From the NCBI RefSeq assembly GCF_021531435.1, contig NZ_JAFBIS010000018.1:1-48811 (forward strand): a stretch of DNA of 48,811 bases. Direction: 5' to 3'. Position 1 is the stretch's first letter; each line of letters opens with the position of its first letter. The DNA comes from Oscillibacter valericigenes. GTDB lineage: Bacteria; Bacillota; Clostridia; Oscillospirales; Oscillospiraceae. The position numbers and the translations under genes were made by a program. Under the pieces are notes generated by a model that was given only the letters and a program-made list of their open reading frames with translations, did not search any database and had not been told where the DNA came from. Positions 1 to 8,048 of this stretch are shown here, in pieces.

Positions 1-31
1 GGCTTGATTTAGTGCGGCCTTTTTCACCTAC

Positions 32-2209
32 TCAAAATTCTTGAATTTTACTCTTGACAAAACTTAGCAGGTCTTTTCTCAAAATTCCTTCCCCGGAGAG
101 GTACGCCCCCAGAAAGGGCGCGACGGCGGTCTCCGGGGTATCCTCGTGGAACTGGTGCCACAGCTCCCGAACCTCCGGCCCCCTGAGATTGCAGGCGGCC
201 CCGTGGTCCAGCAGCAGCTGGGCGGTCTCCCAGTGCTTCCCCAGCAGCGCGGCTGCCAGGGGCAGAAAGGGTCTGGGCCGAACATCGTCCTCCTGCCGGA
301 GGAGGAGCCACAGGCTGGGATAGCCGCACCGCTCCTCCGCTGCCCATGCGCCGTGGTCCAGCAGCAGGCGGACGGTCTCCGTGCGACCCGTCAGAGCGGC
401 GGCGCACAGGGGCGTCATCATCAGCTGGAGCTGCCGCCGCTGGCAGAAAACGCTGTCCAGATGCCGCGGATCCTCCGGCAGATAGGTCAGCCACCGGGCC
501 GCCACGTCCGTCTCCCCCAGCATGCAAAGCGCCGTGAAGATGCGGTGCGCCTCCCAGCACTCTCCCACCGCGCTCACCCGGCAGATATGGTTTCCCTCAT
601 AGAGCAGCGGGTAAAACCAGCGGTCCCAGTCCCCCTCCTCCAGCAGCGCGGTGACGTCCGGGGGGACCTGCTCCGCAAACCAGCGGCGCGGTCCCCAATC
701 TTCCACCCTGCGGGCCTTCGGCGGATCCGGCAGGCCGGGCCGGGGAACGGTCAGCAGCAGGGCACGGCAGATCGGCGGCAGCTGGAGCTGCCGCTGGCAG
801 TCCAGCAATTCCGCCGTGGTCTCCGCCGGGGGAATGATCCCCTGCCGCAGCGCCTGCCGGATGAGCCGGGGATTGCCGGTCTGCAGGATGGCGTAGGTCA
901 GGTTGCTGACGCCCCCGTCCACGGCCGGCGGCAGAAACGTCACCCGCTTTATCAGCAGCCGCAGCACCGCCTCATTCCGCCCGGGCAGTACGCCGTCCCG
1001 GTCCATGACGCAGGTGCAGTGAGCGCTCAATGTCTCCAGCAGATTCTTTCCCTCCTGGGTGCCTGTCCAGATGGAGGAGCAGGGCAGGCAGGACAGGTCC
1101 AGTGTCTGTCCCTCCAGAATAGACAGGAACGGCTCCAGCCCCCACGCCTTTTCCCTGGCGCACCGCGCCAGCAGCTCACCGATGACATCCCGCCCGCACA
1201 GGGCCTCCGGGCAGGCCCGGCCCACCTGCCGAAGGCGGTGGCACAGGTCCTCCCAGCCCCGCTTCGGCTCCTTCCAAAGTCTGCTCTGCTCCTGGAAGTC
1301 CATCAGCATCCTGCGGGCGGCGGCGCTCAACTCCTCCCGGGAGTAGGTCCAGGTCTCCAGCACCTCATGGAGCTGGTGAGGAGAGCAGGTCCGGCCCAGC
1401 GCCCAGAGGACGGGCTTTTCCCGGCTCCGGGCCAGCACCTCTTCCCGGGCGGCCCGGTAGTCCCCGTCCCTCTCCCGCCATGCCAGCCACATGGCCTGGC
1501 TGACGCCGGGGGATTCCAGCAGCCATGCGCCGTGCTCCACCAGCAGACGGGCACACGCCCGGCTGCCGAACAGCACCGCGGCCGCCAGCGGCGTGGCGCC
1601 GTCTATCTGCAGAGGCGGAATGTCCTCCGGCTCATCGTTGTGGCGCTGCAGCCACAGGCTGCTCACCGGGCGGGCGGTAAAGGGTTGAAAGGGTGAAAAG
1701 TCACTCCCGAAGAGGACGATGCCCGCCTCGAATTTCTCCATCAGCGCCGAGGCAGCGGCGGGAGAGGCGCTGTTCACGTCATACCCCCGCGCCAGCAGGG
1801 CCGCCAGATGCTCCGGCCTGTTTTCCGCCGCCGCCAGCAGCACCAGCGTGCCCTGTACACGGATCTCCCAGCGGTAGCGGCGGCGGGCGCTGCCGTTGGG
1901 CGCCCAGGGGGCGGGGAAGTCCCAGCTTCCCGCGTACTCCCCGCGGGGCAGCCGGTCCAGCAGCTTTTCAAACACTTCCGGCGGTGCGCCTTCCACGGCG
2001 CGGCACAGGCACTCCCCCGCCGCCTCGCGGGAGACGTTGCCGGGGAACTGTTCCAGCAGCCGCAGCACCTCATCCCAGTCGCCCCGCCAGACCTCCCCGT
2101 GGAGCCGCTCCTCCAGCTCCTCCCGGGTGAGCGGCGCGTCTTCGCTCAGGTCCCTGTACCGCCCCAGCAGCGCCGCCAGCGCCTTGCCGGTCTTTCCCTC
2201 ATTCCGCAT
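32..2209 (-). CDS. Large ankyrin-repeat protein (paralogue 1)
   Basis: 725-aa protein with ankyrin-type helical repeats at both ends. N-terminal repeats lie near residues 116-148 (GTLVLLAAAENRPEHL) and 204-234 (GATPLAAAVLFGSRACA). C-terminal repeats lie near 597-623 and 645-675 (LPLAAALLGKHWETAQLLL). Between them is a roughly 350-residue repeat-poor middle containing VMDRDGVLP and a following RVTFLPP segment. The same middle occurs in the genes at 28959-31076, 13806-15914 and 5708-7924, so this is a paralogous family and not unrelated ankyrin proteins. No signal peptide or membrane segment is visible, so it is probably cytosolic. Ankyrin repeats bind proteins; the partner is unknown. The ATG at 2209 has GGGAGG 8 bp upstream, and a CAAATTTG-type promoter precedes it. 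Confidence 0.88.
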   Translation of the reverse strand: MRNEGKTGKALAALLGRYRDLSEDAPLTREELEERLHGEVWRGDWDEVLRLLEQFPGNVSREAAGECLCRAVEGAPPEVFEKLLDRLPRGEYAGSWDFPAPWAPNGSARRRYRWEIRVQGTLVLLAAAENRPEHLAALLARGYDVNSASPAAASALMEKFEAGIVLFGSDFSPFQPFTARPVSSLWLQRHNDEPEDIPPLQIDGATPLAAAVLFGSRACARLLVEHGAWLLESPGVSQAMWLAWRERDGDYRAAREEVLARSREKPVLWALGRTCSPHQLHEVLETWTYSREELSAAARRMLMDFQEQSRLWKEPKRGWEDLCHRLRQVGRACPEALCGRDVIGELLARCAREKAWGLEPFLSILEGQTLDLSCLPCSSIWTGTQEGKNLLETLSAHCTCVMDRDGVLPGRNEAVLRLLIKRVTFLPPAVDGGVSNLTYAILQTGNPRLIRQALRQGIIPPAETTAELLDCQRQLQLPPICRALLLTVPRPGLPDPPKARRVEDWGPRRWFAEQVPPDVTALLEEGDWDRWFYPLLYEGNHICRVSAVGECWEAHRIFTALCMLGETDVAARWLTYLPEDPRHLDSVFCQRRQLQLMMTPLCAAALTGRTETVRLLLDHGAWAAEERCGYPSLWLLLRQEDDVRPRPFLPLAAALLGKHWETAQLLLDHGAACNLRGPEVRELWHQFHEDTPETAVAPFLGAYLSGEGILRKDLLSFVKSKIQEF

Positions 2210-2239
2210 TCTTTATCCCTCCCGGCTTTTTCTGCTTTC

Positions 2240-2269
2240 AGTGTACAGTGGGCCGGTTTTCAAATTTGA
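2240..2269 (-). promoter_or_regulatory. CAAATTTG-type promoter A, driving ankyrin paralogue 1
   Basis: Read on the minus strand: near-palindrome TCAAATTTGA (2260-2269), with TTGAAA as its right half, then exactly 12 bp, then -10 box TACACT (2240-2245). Five other promoters in the window share this layout. The position expected for a -35 hexamer falls inside the palindrome and does not resemble TTGACA, which points to a dedicated regulator. Confidence 0.7.
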
Positions 2270-2294
2270 CAAGCGGCGGAGTTCCTCCTATACT
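2266..2294 (+). promoter_or_regulatory. Sigma-A type promoter of the 5'-nucleotidase gene
   Basis: TTGACA (2266-2271), 17-bp spacer, TATACT (2289-2294). Its -35 box overlaps the right half of the palindrome of the divergent promoter A, so one bound protein could repress one direction while acting on the other. Confidence 0.75.
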
Positions 2295-2346
2295 GGGAGC
2301 ATAAAAAACAGCCGGGCGGCGCGCCGGCTCTCTGGAGGTTCGGGAT

Positions 2347-3243
2347 ATGGCTCTGAAATTGGACGACAAGCTGGTGGTGGGCATCTCCTCCCGGGCACTG
2401 TTCGACCTGGAGGAGGAGAACCGCATATTTGAAACCCAAGGTCTGGAGGCCTACGCCGCCTATCAGACAGAGCACGAAAACGACGTGCTGAAGCCCGGCA
2501 CGGCATTCCCCCTCATCAAGGCGCTGCACAGGCTCAACGCGGACGGGCAGTATCAGACGGAGATCATTGTCATGTCCCGGAACAGCGCCGACACCAGCCT
2601 GCGGGTGTTCCACTCCATTGAGCACTACGGCCTGCAGATCAGCCGGGCAGCGCTGGTGGGCGGAGCCTCCATCGCCCCCTACCTGAACGCCTTCCGCACC
2701 GACCTGTTCCTGTCCGCCAACGAAGATGACGTGCGGGACGCCCTGAGCGCCAACGTGGCCGCCGGCCTGATCTGCTCCCACGCGGAGTTGCCCATCGACC
2801 CGAACCGGGAGGCCGGTCAAATCCGCATTGCCTTCGACGGCGACGCCGTTCTGTTCTCCGACGAGGCCGAGCGCATCTATCAGGACCAGGGTCTGGAGGC
2901 CTTTGCCGCCCACGAGCTGGCCAACGCCCGGAAGCCTTTGCCGGAGGGTCCCTTCGCCAAGCTCCTGCGGAGCATCTCCACCATTCAAAAGCAGTACCCC
3001 ACGGACGCCTCCCCCATCCGGACGGCGCTGGTCACCGCCAGAAACGCCCCGGCTCACGAGCGGGTCATCCGCACCCTGCGGGCCTGGGACGTCCGCATCG
3101 ACGAGGCGTTCTTCCTGGGCGGCATCCAGAAGAGCGACATCCTCAAGGCCTTCGACGCCAACATCTTCTTCGACGACCAAACCGTCCACACCGACCCGGC
3201 CTCCAAGGTCGTCCCCGCCGCGAGAGTCCCCTACGCGGAGTAA
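2347..3243 (+). CDS. Cytosolic-type 5'-nucleotidase
   Basis: 298-aa protein recognised as the cytosolic 5'-nucleotidase family (NT5C1-like, Pfam 5_nucleotid), which dephosphorylates nucleoside monophosphates. Diagnostic segments are LVVGISSRALFDLEEEN near the N-terminus, SRNSADTSLRVFHS around residue 77, the HAD-like nucleophile motif AFDGDAVLFSDEAE (D164, D166), LVTARNAPAHERV around 228, and FFLGGIQKSDIL near 255. Length and motif order fit the family. GGAGG lies 8 bp before the ATG. It is divergent from ankyrin paralogue 1 across a 137-bp gap with face-to-face promoters. A role in nucleotide turnover linked to the ankyrin system is possible but not shown. Confidence 0.87.
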   Translation: MALKLDDKLVVGISSRALFDLEEENRIFETQGLEAYAAYQTEHENDVLKPGTAFPLIKALHRLNADGQYQTEIIVMSRNSADTSLRVFHSIEHYGLQISRAALVGGASIAPYLNAFRTDLFLSANEDDVRDALSANVAAGLICSHAELPIDPNREAGQIRIAFDGDAVLFSDEAERIYQDQGLEAFAAHELANARKPLPEGPFAKLLRSISTIQKQYPTDASPIRTALVTARNAPAHERVIRTLRAWDVRIDEAFFLGGIQKSDILKAFDANIFFDDQTVHTDPASKVVPAARVPYAE

Positions 3244-3340
3244 CTGGCAACATATTTTGGTTTTTTCGCATCTTTGTCCCAGGGGCTGTGGTATTCTCTT
3301 TTTGTAAACAAGAGTTGTGCTGAACAAAAGGAGGAACCGT

Positions 3341-4198
3341 ATGGAACGTATCAGTCTCACGCCCTTTCTCATGAGCAAGGCCAAGATTTTCGACCTGCAC
3401 GGACACACCAAAGGCCCCAGGGGTGTCCCCTGCCGCATCAAGGTAGGCCCTCGGCGAACTCTGGACACCAGAGTGGATCCCGACCGCTTCACCATGGACT
3501 TTTGGTGTGCCGGAAAGGAACAGGTCATCTACCTGCGGGGCCAGCCCATCCCCCAGGAGCGGGACGAGGACGGTGTTCTCTTCTTCGATGCCGAGGCGTA
3601 TCTGCAGAAGTACCTGGGCGGCGACTACTGCCTGTGCAGCAACGACGATTTCCGCCGGAAGAAGGAGCGTCTGGGATCCGACACCTTCCTGACCACGGAG
3701 TATGGCGCGGCCCGGTCCCTCATCAGCTGGACGGACTTTCCCTTGGCCTACTCCTACCTCTACTTCGCACCCGGCGCCCTGACCCTCTGCGGGCGGAACG
3801 TGCGGTCCATCTCCTGGGAGACCTTCAACGAGAACTATGCCGCCTCGGGAGACGCCGTCCGCTCCCTGGTGGAGAAGCTCCTCAACGGCCCCCACGACCT
3901 GACCCTGGGCGGCTTCCTCAAGCCCCTGCGGCGCGTCAGGGACCTCACTTTCAACTACCTCTGGATCCAGACCGACCAGGGCAGCTGTACCGTGACCACC
4001 ACCGTGGGCGAGCCCCTCTCCGTCACGCTGAAGGGCGAGTTCTCTGAGGAGTGCATTGCCGCCTCCACAGAGCCGCTGAAAGTCCTGAAGCTGGGGCTGA
4101 TGCTGCTGGGCGCCGCCGACCGCAAGGCGGTGAGGCGAACCCTGAACCGGCTGTACCGCCAGGGCCAGGCCGCTCCGGTGCCGGAGCCGGAGGAGTGA
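3341..4198 (+). CDS. 'APGALTxC' family protein, long form
   Basis: 285-aa protein of no family I recognise. It is clearly paralogous to the product at 40608-41462 (284 aa). Shared features in order are a RIKVGP/RIRIGP strand, an ERDEDGV/QRDENGV loop followed by FFDAEAYLQKYLG/FFDAEGFLRERLG, then FAPGALTLCGRNV against FAPGALTLCDRNV followed by an aromatic-rich strand, and a late YLWIQTDQG segment. Three shorter proteins at 39524, 40011 and 41508 share the APG(A/C/K)LT core. Start chosen at the ATG preceded by AAAGGAGG; an in-frame upstream start lacks a site. It lies 97 bp after the nucleotidase gene. No transmembrane segments. Confidence 0.75.
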   Translation: MERISLTPFLMSKAKIFDLHGHTKGPRGVPCRIKVGPRRTLDTRVDPDRFTMDFWCAGKEQVIYLRGQPIPQERDEDGVLFFDAEAYLQKYLGGDYCLCSNDDFRRKKERLGSDTFLTTEYGAARSLISWTDFPLAYSYLYFAPGALTLCGRNVRSISWETFNENYAASGDAVRSLVEKLLNGPHDLTLGGFLKPLRRVRDLTFNYLWIQTDQGSCTVTTTVGEPLSVTLKGEFSEECIAASTEPLKVLKLGLMLLGAADRKAVRRTLNRLYRQGQAAPVPEPEE

Positions 4199-4238
4199 AC
4201 CGCAGGCTCACCCTCCGTTTCTCAGCGAAATGCTTTAT

Positions 4239-4288
4239 AAAGCCACAAAACCCCTGACAGTTTCACTGCCGGGAGTTTTGTGGCTTTT
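4239..4288 (+). terminator. Rho-independent terminator after the APGALTxC gene
   Basis: Long stem-loop: AAGCCACAAAAC pairs with GTTTTGTGGCTT, with further inner pairing around CTGACAG/CTGCCGGG, and a T-rich end. Confidence 0.75.
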
Positions 4289-4508
4289 ATGCGCAGACGC
4301 AGTGATTTTATCCTGACTTACAGGATGATCTATCCAGCTTGAAAGCAGGCGTTGTGAATGGTACCACCGACAGTGGAAGTTTCGCATCCATTCTGAAAAA
4401 GAGCATAAGAAAAAGCACCTGCCAAAAAGCAGATGCTTAACCTTATCAGCACATCCATTCCCTTAATTATCAGCTGGTTTTAAGGGAAAAGATATATTGT
4501 TGAGGGAA
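4289..4508. other. Intergenic stretch with fic terminator and TTAAGGGAA inverted repeat
   Basis: No gene seen. On the minus strand a hairpin at 4413-4438 (AAGCATCTGC / GCAGGTGCTT) followed by TTTTTCTT is a likely terminator for fic. An inverted repeat TTCCCTTAA...TTAAGGGAA at about 4458-4488 matches the operator-like repeats on the other side of fic. Confidence 0.5.
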
Positions 4509-5555
4509 TTACTTTATTCTGTAGTAGCAAATATTCTTGCCGGAGCCTTCACGCTTCAGCTCGCCGGATCCTACCAATTTGCGCAGCGCACCTTCAATGG
4601 AACTTATGCTGAGAGAAGGGCATAGTTCACGAATATCCTGCTTGGTAAAACGGCCAATCTTATTCATCGTGGCACGCCTTACGGTTTCAAGGGCCGGAAG
4701 CTTGATTTCCACCAACGCAAAGCGGTCTTCAAAGTCTTTATATGCAGCAAGGACGGTCCCGAGCAAATATTTAATGAAGGGAACAGCATCTTCCTCCCCT
4801 TCGTGCCAACCCACTTGAGCCTGAGCGAGGGCATCATAATAAAGGTCTTTGTTTTTCGCGATTTTAGCCTCCAGAGATATATACTTTCCAACATAGAAGC
4901 CGTTTCTGTAAAGCAGTAACGTTGTGAGCAGTCGGCTCATTCTGCCGTTGCCATCGTTGAACGGATGGATACAGAGAAAATCGTGAATGAAAACAGGAAT
5001 TGCGATGAGAGGTTCAACCTCCATGTTTCCAACTACACGATTGTATTCTTCGCAGATCCTGTCCATTGCTTTCGGTGTTTCATATGGAGCCAGCGGAGTA
5101 AACAGGATTTCCACATGACCGTCCGGGTATGTTGCGCTGATATAGTTCTGCACGCTTTTGGTTTTGCCTGCCATCGGATTGTTCATGTGGCTATACAGGA
5201 TCTTGTGCAACTGCAGGATATAATTCTGCGTAATCGGAATGGCATCAAAGCTCTCATGAATGATGTTAAGGACGTCACGATAGCCTGCAATCTCCTGTTC
5301 ATCACGGTTTTTCGGAGTTGTTTTCTCTTCGACCAACTGTTTGATACGGGTACTTGTAGTGACGATACCCTCAATGGCGTTGGACGCCTCCGTGCTTTGC
5401 ACCTTTGCGATCTCTACAAGTTTCTCCAGTTCTTCCGGGCGCTGTTTCAGATACATCTCCTGTTTTCCGACTTCTTTATATATCGCAGCAATCAGACCAA
5501 GGACATCCGAATCCCACTTCTGGTTTTTGATTTCAGAGTAATTAAAAGCTCTCAT
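4509..5555 (-). CDS. Fic-domain protein (class II, N-terminal inhibitory helix, C-terminal winged helix)
   Basis: 348-aa Fic protein, a family that usually transfers AMP from ATP to hydroxyls on target proteins. The active-site motif is HPFNDGNGRMSR around residue 198, with the catalytic His and the GNGR anion hole intact. Upstream, SNAIEG near residue 58 fits the class II inhibitory motif (S/T)xxxE(G/N), whose glutamate blocks ATP binding, so the enzyme is probably auto-inhibited. The C-terminal ~80 residues (FTKQDIRELCP...GALRKLVGSGELKREG) look like a winged helix-turn-helix. The ATG has GGAGG 8 bp upstream. Its GC content is visibly lower than that of the flanking ankyrin genes, which suggests separate acquisition. 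The repeats around it suggest autoregulation. Confidence 0.92.
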   Translation of the reverse strand: MRAFNYSEIKNQKWDSDVLGLIAAIYKEVGKQEMYLKQRPEELEKLVEIAKVQSTEASNAIEGIVTTSTRIKQLVEEKTTPKNRDEQEIAGYRDVLNIIHESFDAIPITQNYILQLHKILYSHMNNPMAGKTKSVQNYISATYPDGHVEILFTPLAPYETPKAMDRICEEYNRVVGNMEVEPLIAIPVFIHDFLCIHPFNDGNGRMSRLLTTLLLYRNGFYVGKYISLEAKIAKNKDLYYDALAQAQVGWHEGEEDAVPFIKYLLGTVLAAYKDFEDRFALVEIKLPALETVRRATMNKIGRFTKQDIRELCPSLSISSIEGALRKLVGSGELKREGSGKNICYYRIK

Positions 5556-5572
5556 TACCTTACCTCCGAATA

Positions 5573-5637
5573 TTTCCCTTAAATAATAACGGAAAATAAG
5601 GGAATAGTCAATGGTATAAGAAAATATTCCCTTAATA
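5573..5637 (-). promoter_or_regulatory. fic promoter with three TTAAGGGAA-type operator copies
   Basis: On the minus strand: TTGACT (5606-5611), 17-bp spacer, TATTAT (5583-5588). Three copies of the TAAGGGAA word surround it: one upstream (5625-5637), one inverted inside the spacer (5597-5606) and one at the -10/leader (5573-5583). A repressor bound here would cover both promoter boxes. Confidence 0.7.
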
Positions 5638-5707
5638 TTATTGCATTTTTAATGGAAAGTATGCAGGGTAAACGAAGCTTTTTCAGTAAATCCTGAAATA
5701 TGATCTG

Positions 5708-7924
5708 TCACCAGCCATCTTCTTCCGGTGGTTCCGCCAGCCGTCTCCAGAAGCGGCTCTGCTCGCCGTCTTTCGATGTTTGAATGTGCAGGGCCTCCAG
5801 TTCCTCCTCCGGGATGCTCTGGAAGCCCACGCCAGGCAAACTCTCCGCAAGGGCCAGAGATGCGGCGCTGCCCCACAGCAGCGCCTTCCGGCAGGCGAAA
5901 CGGGAAAAGTCGCAGGCCGCGCCCCGCTCCAGCAGCACCCGGGCGGTCTCTTCCTGCCCGAAGAGGATTGCCGCCAGCAGCGGCGTCACCGCCAGAGAGT
6001 CCTCTGAGTAGTCCTTACGCCGCATATAGAACCGGGAATCGTCTCCCCGGCCCACCTCGTCCGGGTGGACGCCGGCATCCAGCAGCAGGCGCACCTGCTC
6101 CGTCCGGCCCAGCGCTGCGGACAGGCACAGCGGCGTTCCCCGGAAAGAAAACCCATCCCCCCAGGAAGCCTGCACCGTCTCCCGCAAGCTGCCCGGCAGC
6201 AGCTCCATCAGGAGTGCCATGGCCTGTCCCCACTCTGAGCAGCAGGCAACACCCGTCAGGGTCGTAACCTCCAGCCGCGGATACCTGGCGTCCCCCACGC
6301 AGAGTCCACCCTCTAAAATCTCGAAGCCCAGAAACTGCCGCAAATGGAACAGCTTCCGCAGACAGTCCTCCCGAGGCAGTTCCCGGCGCATCAGGTCCTG
6401 AAGCTCCTCCTGGCAGACCTCCTCCCGGTCCCAGCCGTTCCAAAACGCCCACCGATGGGGGTCCTGCCACTGTGCGGTGTCTTCCAGGGGGGTCTGCCTC
6501 CGGGCGCAGGTCAGCAGGAGGATGCGGCTGTCCGTCTGGCTTTTTTCATGCCCGCGCAGATGCTCCAGCAGCTCCGCAGGATCCTCCCGGTCCAGCAGGC
6601 CCCGCTCCGCCGCGCACCGCAACAGCTTGATGCTTCCCAAATCCAGCAGAACCTTCATCATTCCACTGACGCCCGCTTCATCCCGATACCGGAACCGCAC
6701 CCGCTTCACAAGCTCTATCATACAACCCACGTTGCGGAATTTCCAGTCGTCCACCGCATCCGCGTCCATCACCAGCGTGCCCCCCTCCTCCGCCGCATCC
6801 AGAAAACGCCGCAGATCGCGGCTGTCGAGCTCAAGTGGCACGTCGCGTATCCATGTCAAGTCTCTCTCCTTGCCACACAGCTGTTTCCAGGCGGTCAGCA
6901 GCGTCTTGTGCCGTTCCCCCGCGATGCAGCGCCGCAGCGCCTCCCGCAGGAACACGCCCGTGGCCCACGGCTCCCGGCATACCCGGGGAAAGAAGTGCTT
7001 GAGCAGGAGCAGCTTTCCGGCCGCGGCCCTGATGGGTGCCGTGTTGTAGTAGCTATCCTGCCGTTCCAGCAGCTCCAGCATATACCGGGCGTCCCTCTCT
7101 CCGCACAGGCCGCTCTCCAGCTGGCAGCGCAGGGTCCTCGCGCTGCAGAAATCCAAGAAGGACACGGGCTGCAGATAGCTGGTGCGCAGAAACTCCTCTT
7201 TATCCGGTAAGCTCCCCCGCTCCGGGCAGAAGACCTGCCGCAGCACCTCCGGCTGGGCGTTCCGCCGTTCCTCCGAAAGCGCCTCCCCAGTCAGGCCGTC
7301 CAGCACCATCACAGCGGCGCGGCAGACGGCGCTGCTCTCCCCTTTCCAGACGCCGGACCAGCGCAGCAGCTCCTCCGCCGCCCCCAGGCTTCCGCAGAGC
7401 AGGGCTGCCGAGAGCGGCGTAGCACAGGAGACATCCGCTTCCCATGCCGGTCCATGCACCTGAAGCACATTGTGGCAGGTACCGCCGTAAGTCCCATAAG
7501 CTGGCGCAGAGTTACCCATGAAATCCCGGTTGGCGGCCAATTCCAGCCCCGCGCCGTTGCAGTCGTATCCATGCTCCAGCAGCACCCGGACATGAGCGGG
7601 CCGGTCCGCCATTGCCGCCAGCAGCAGCAAGGAGCCCCGTCCGAATATGTAGGACGCTCTGTTCCGGCCGTCCGCGTCTTTCTCGATGGTCAATCCATAG
7701 ATGTACTCTCCCGGTGCGCAGTGCTCCAGGACCTGCCGGAACAGCTCCGGCGGACAGTCCAGCGCCTGCCGCAGGCAGCGTCCGGCATCCTGACCCTCCA
7801 GCGGCTCCGGCAGTTCTTCCAAAAGCCGCTCTACCTTCTCCACGTCCTCACCGAGGTCTTTTTGCCAAGATCCCTCCAGAGACGGCTCCTGTTCAAATAA
7901 ATCATCGAAATTGAAAAAGCTCAT
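5708..7924 (-). CDS. Large ankyrin-repeat protein (paralogue 2)
   Basis: 738-aa cytosolic protein of the window's large ankyrin family. N-terminal repeats: GRGSLLLLAAMADRPAHVRV with YDCNGAG after it, then ATPLSAALLCGSLGAAEELL. The middle contains TLVMDADAVDDW and a VKRVRFRYRDEAGVSGMM segment. C-terminal repeats: GTPLCLSAALGRTEQVRLLL, then VTPLLAAILFGQEETARVLL. The YDCNGAG signature and the 'MDADA' middle make it closest to the gene at 13806-15914. Start set at the ATG of MSFFNFDD, which has AGGGGG 8 bp upstream; a longer in-frame start lacks a site and would cover the promoter region. It is divergent from the WYL regulator gene. Confidence 0.87.
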   Translation of the reverse strand: MSFFNFDDLFEQEPSLEGSWQKDLGEDVEKVERLLEELPEPLEGQDAGRCLRQALDCPPELFRQVLEHCAPGEYIYGLTIEKDADGRNRASYIFGRGSLLLLAAMADRPAHVRVLLEHGYDCNGAGLELAANRDFMGNSAPAYGTYGGTCHNVLQVHGPAWEADVSCATPLSAALLCGSLGAAEELLRWSGVWKGESSAVCRAAVMVLDGLTGEALSEERRNAQPEVLRQVFCPERGSLPDKEEFLRTSYLQPVSFLDFCSARTLRCQLESGLCGERDARYMLELLERQDSYYNTAPIRAAAGKLLLLKHFFPRVCREPWATGVFLREALRRCIAGERHKTLLTAWKQLCGKERDLTWIRDVPLELDSRDLRRFLDAAEEGGTLVMDADAVDDWKFRNVGCMIELVKRVRFRYRDEAGVSGMMKVLLDLGSIKLLRCAAERGLLDREDPAELLEHLRGHEKSQTDSRILLLTCARRQTPLEDTAQWQDPHRWAFWNGWDREEVCQEELQDLMRRELPREDCLRKLFHLRQFLGFEILEGGLCVGDARYPRLEVTTLTGVACCSEWGQAMALLMELLPGSLRETVQASWGDGFSFRGTPLCLSAALGRTEQVRLLLDAGVHPDEVGRGDDSRFYMRRKDYSEDSLAVTPLLAAILFGQEETARVLLERGAACDFSRFACRKALLWGSAASLALAESLPGVGFQSIPEEELEALHIQTSKDGEQSRFWRRLAEPPEEDGW

Positions 7925-7954
7925 ATGACGTTCCCCCTGTGGTTTCTCATCATC

Positions 7955-7984
7955 AGTATGCACCGTCTATACGTTCAAATTTAA
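7955..7984 (-). promoter_or_regulatory. CAAATTTG-type promoter B, driving ankyrin paralogue 2
   Basis: Minus strand: imperfect palindrome TTAAATTTGA (7975-7984), TTGAAC half-site, 12 bp, -10 box CATACT (7955-7960). Same spacing as the other five. The palindrome is weaker on its left side than in the other copies. Confidence 0.65.
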
Positions 7985-7992
7985 TAAGCGGC

Positions 7993-8021
7993 TTGTTTTC
8001 CTCCCTCCGGGGCGCTATACT
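7993..8021 (+). promoter_or_regulatory. Promoter of the WYL regulator gene
   Basis: TTGTTT (7993-7998), 17 bp, TATACT (8016-8021). The palindrome of promoter B lies about 10 bp upstream of this -35 box, a position suited to regulation of both divergent genes by one protein. Confidence 0.65.
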
Positions 8022-8048
8022 GAAAAAAAGAGAAAGGGGGCGCCCGCC

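Noticed and set aside
146..1696. 516-aa plus-strand open frame
   Set aside because: Antisense to ankyrin paralogue 1. Rich in P, R, Q and A with no motif, as expected from high third-position GC.
3250..3297. Separate promoter for the gene at 3341
   Set aside because: TATTCT at 3292 could be a -10 box, but no acceptable -35 is found at 16-18 bp. Read-through from the nucleotidase is equally likely.
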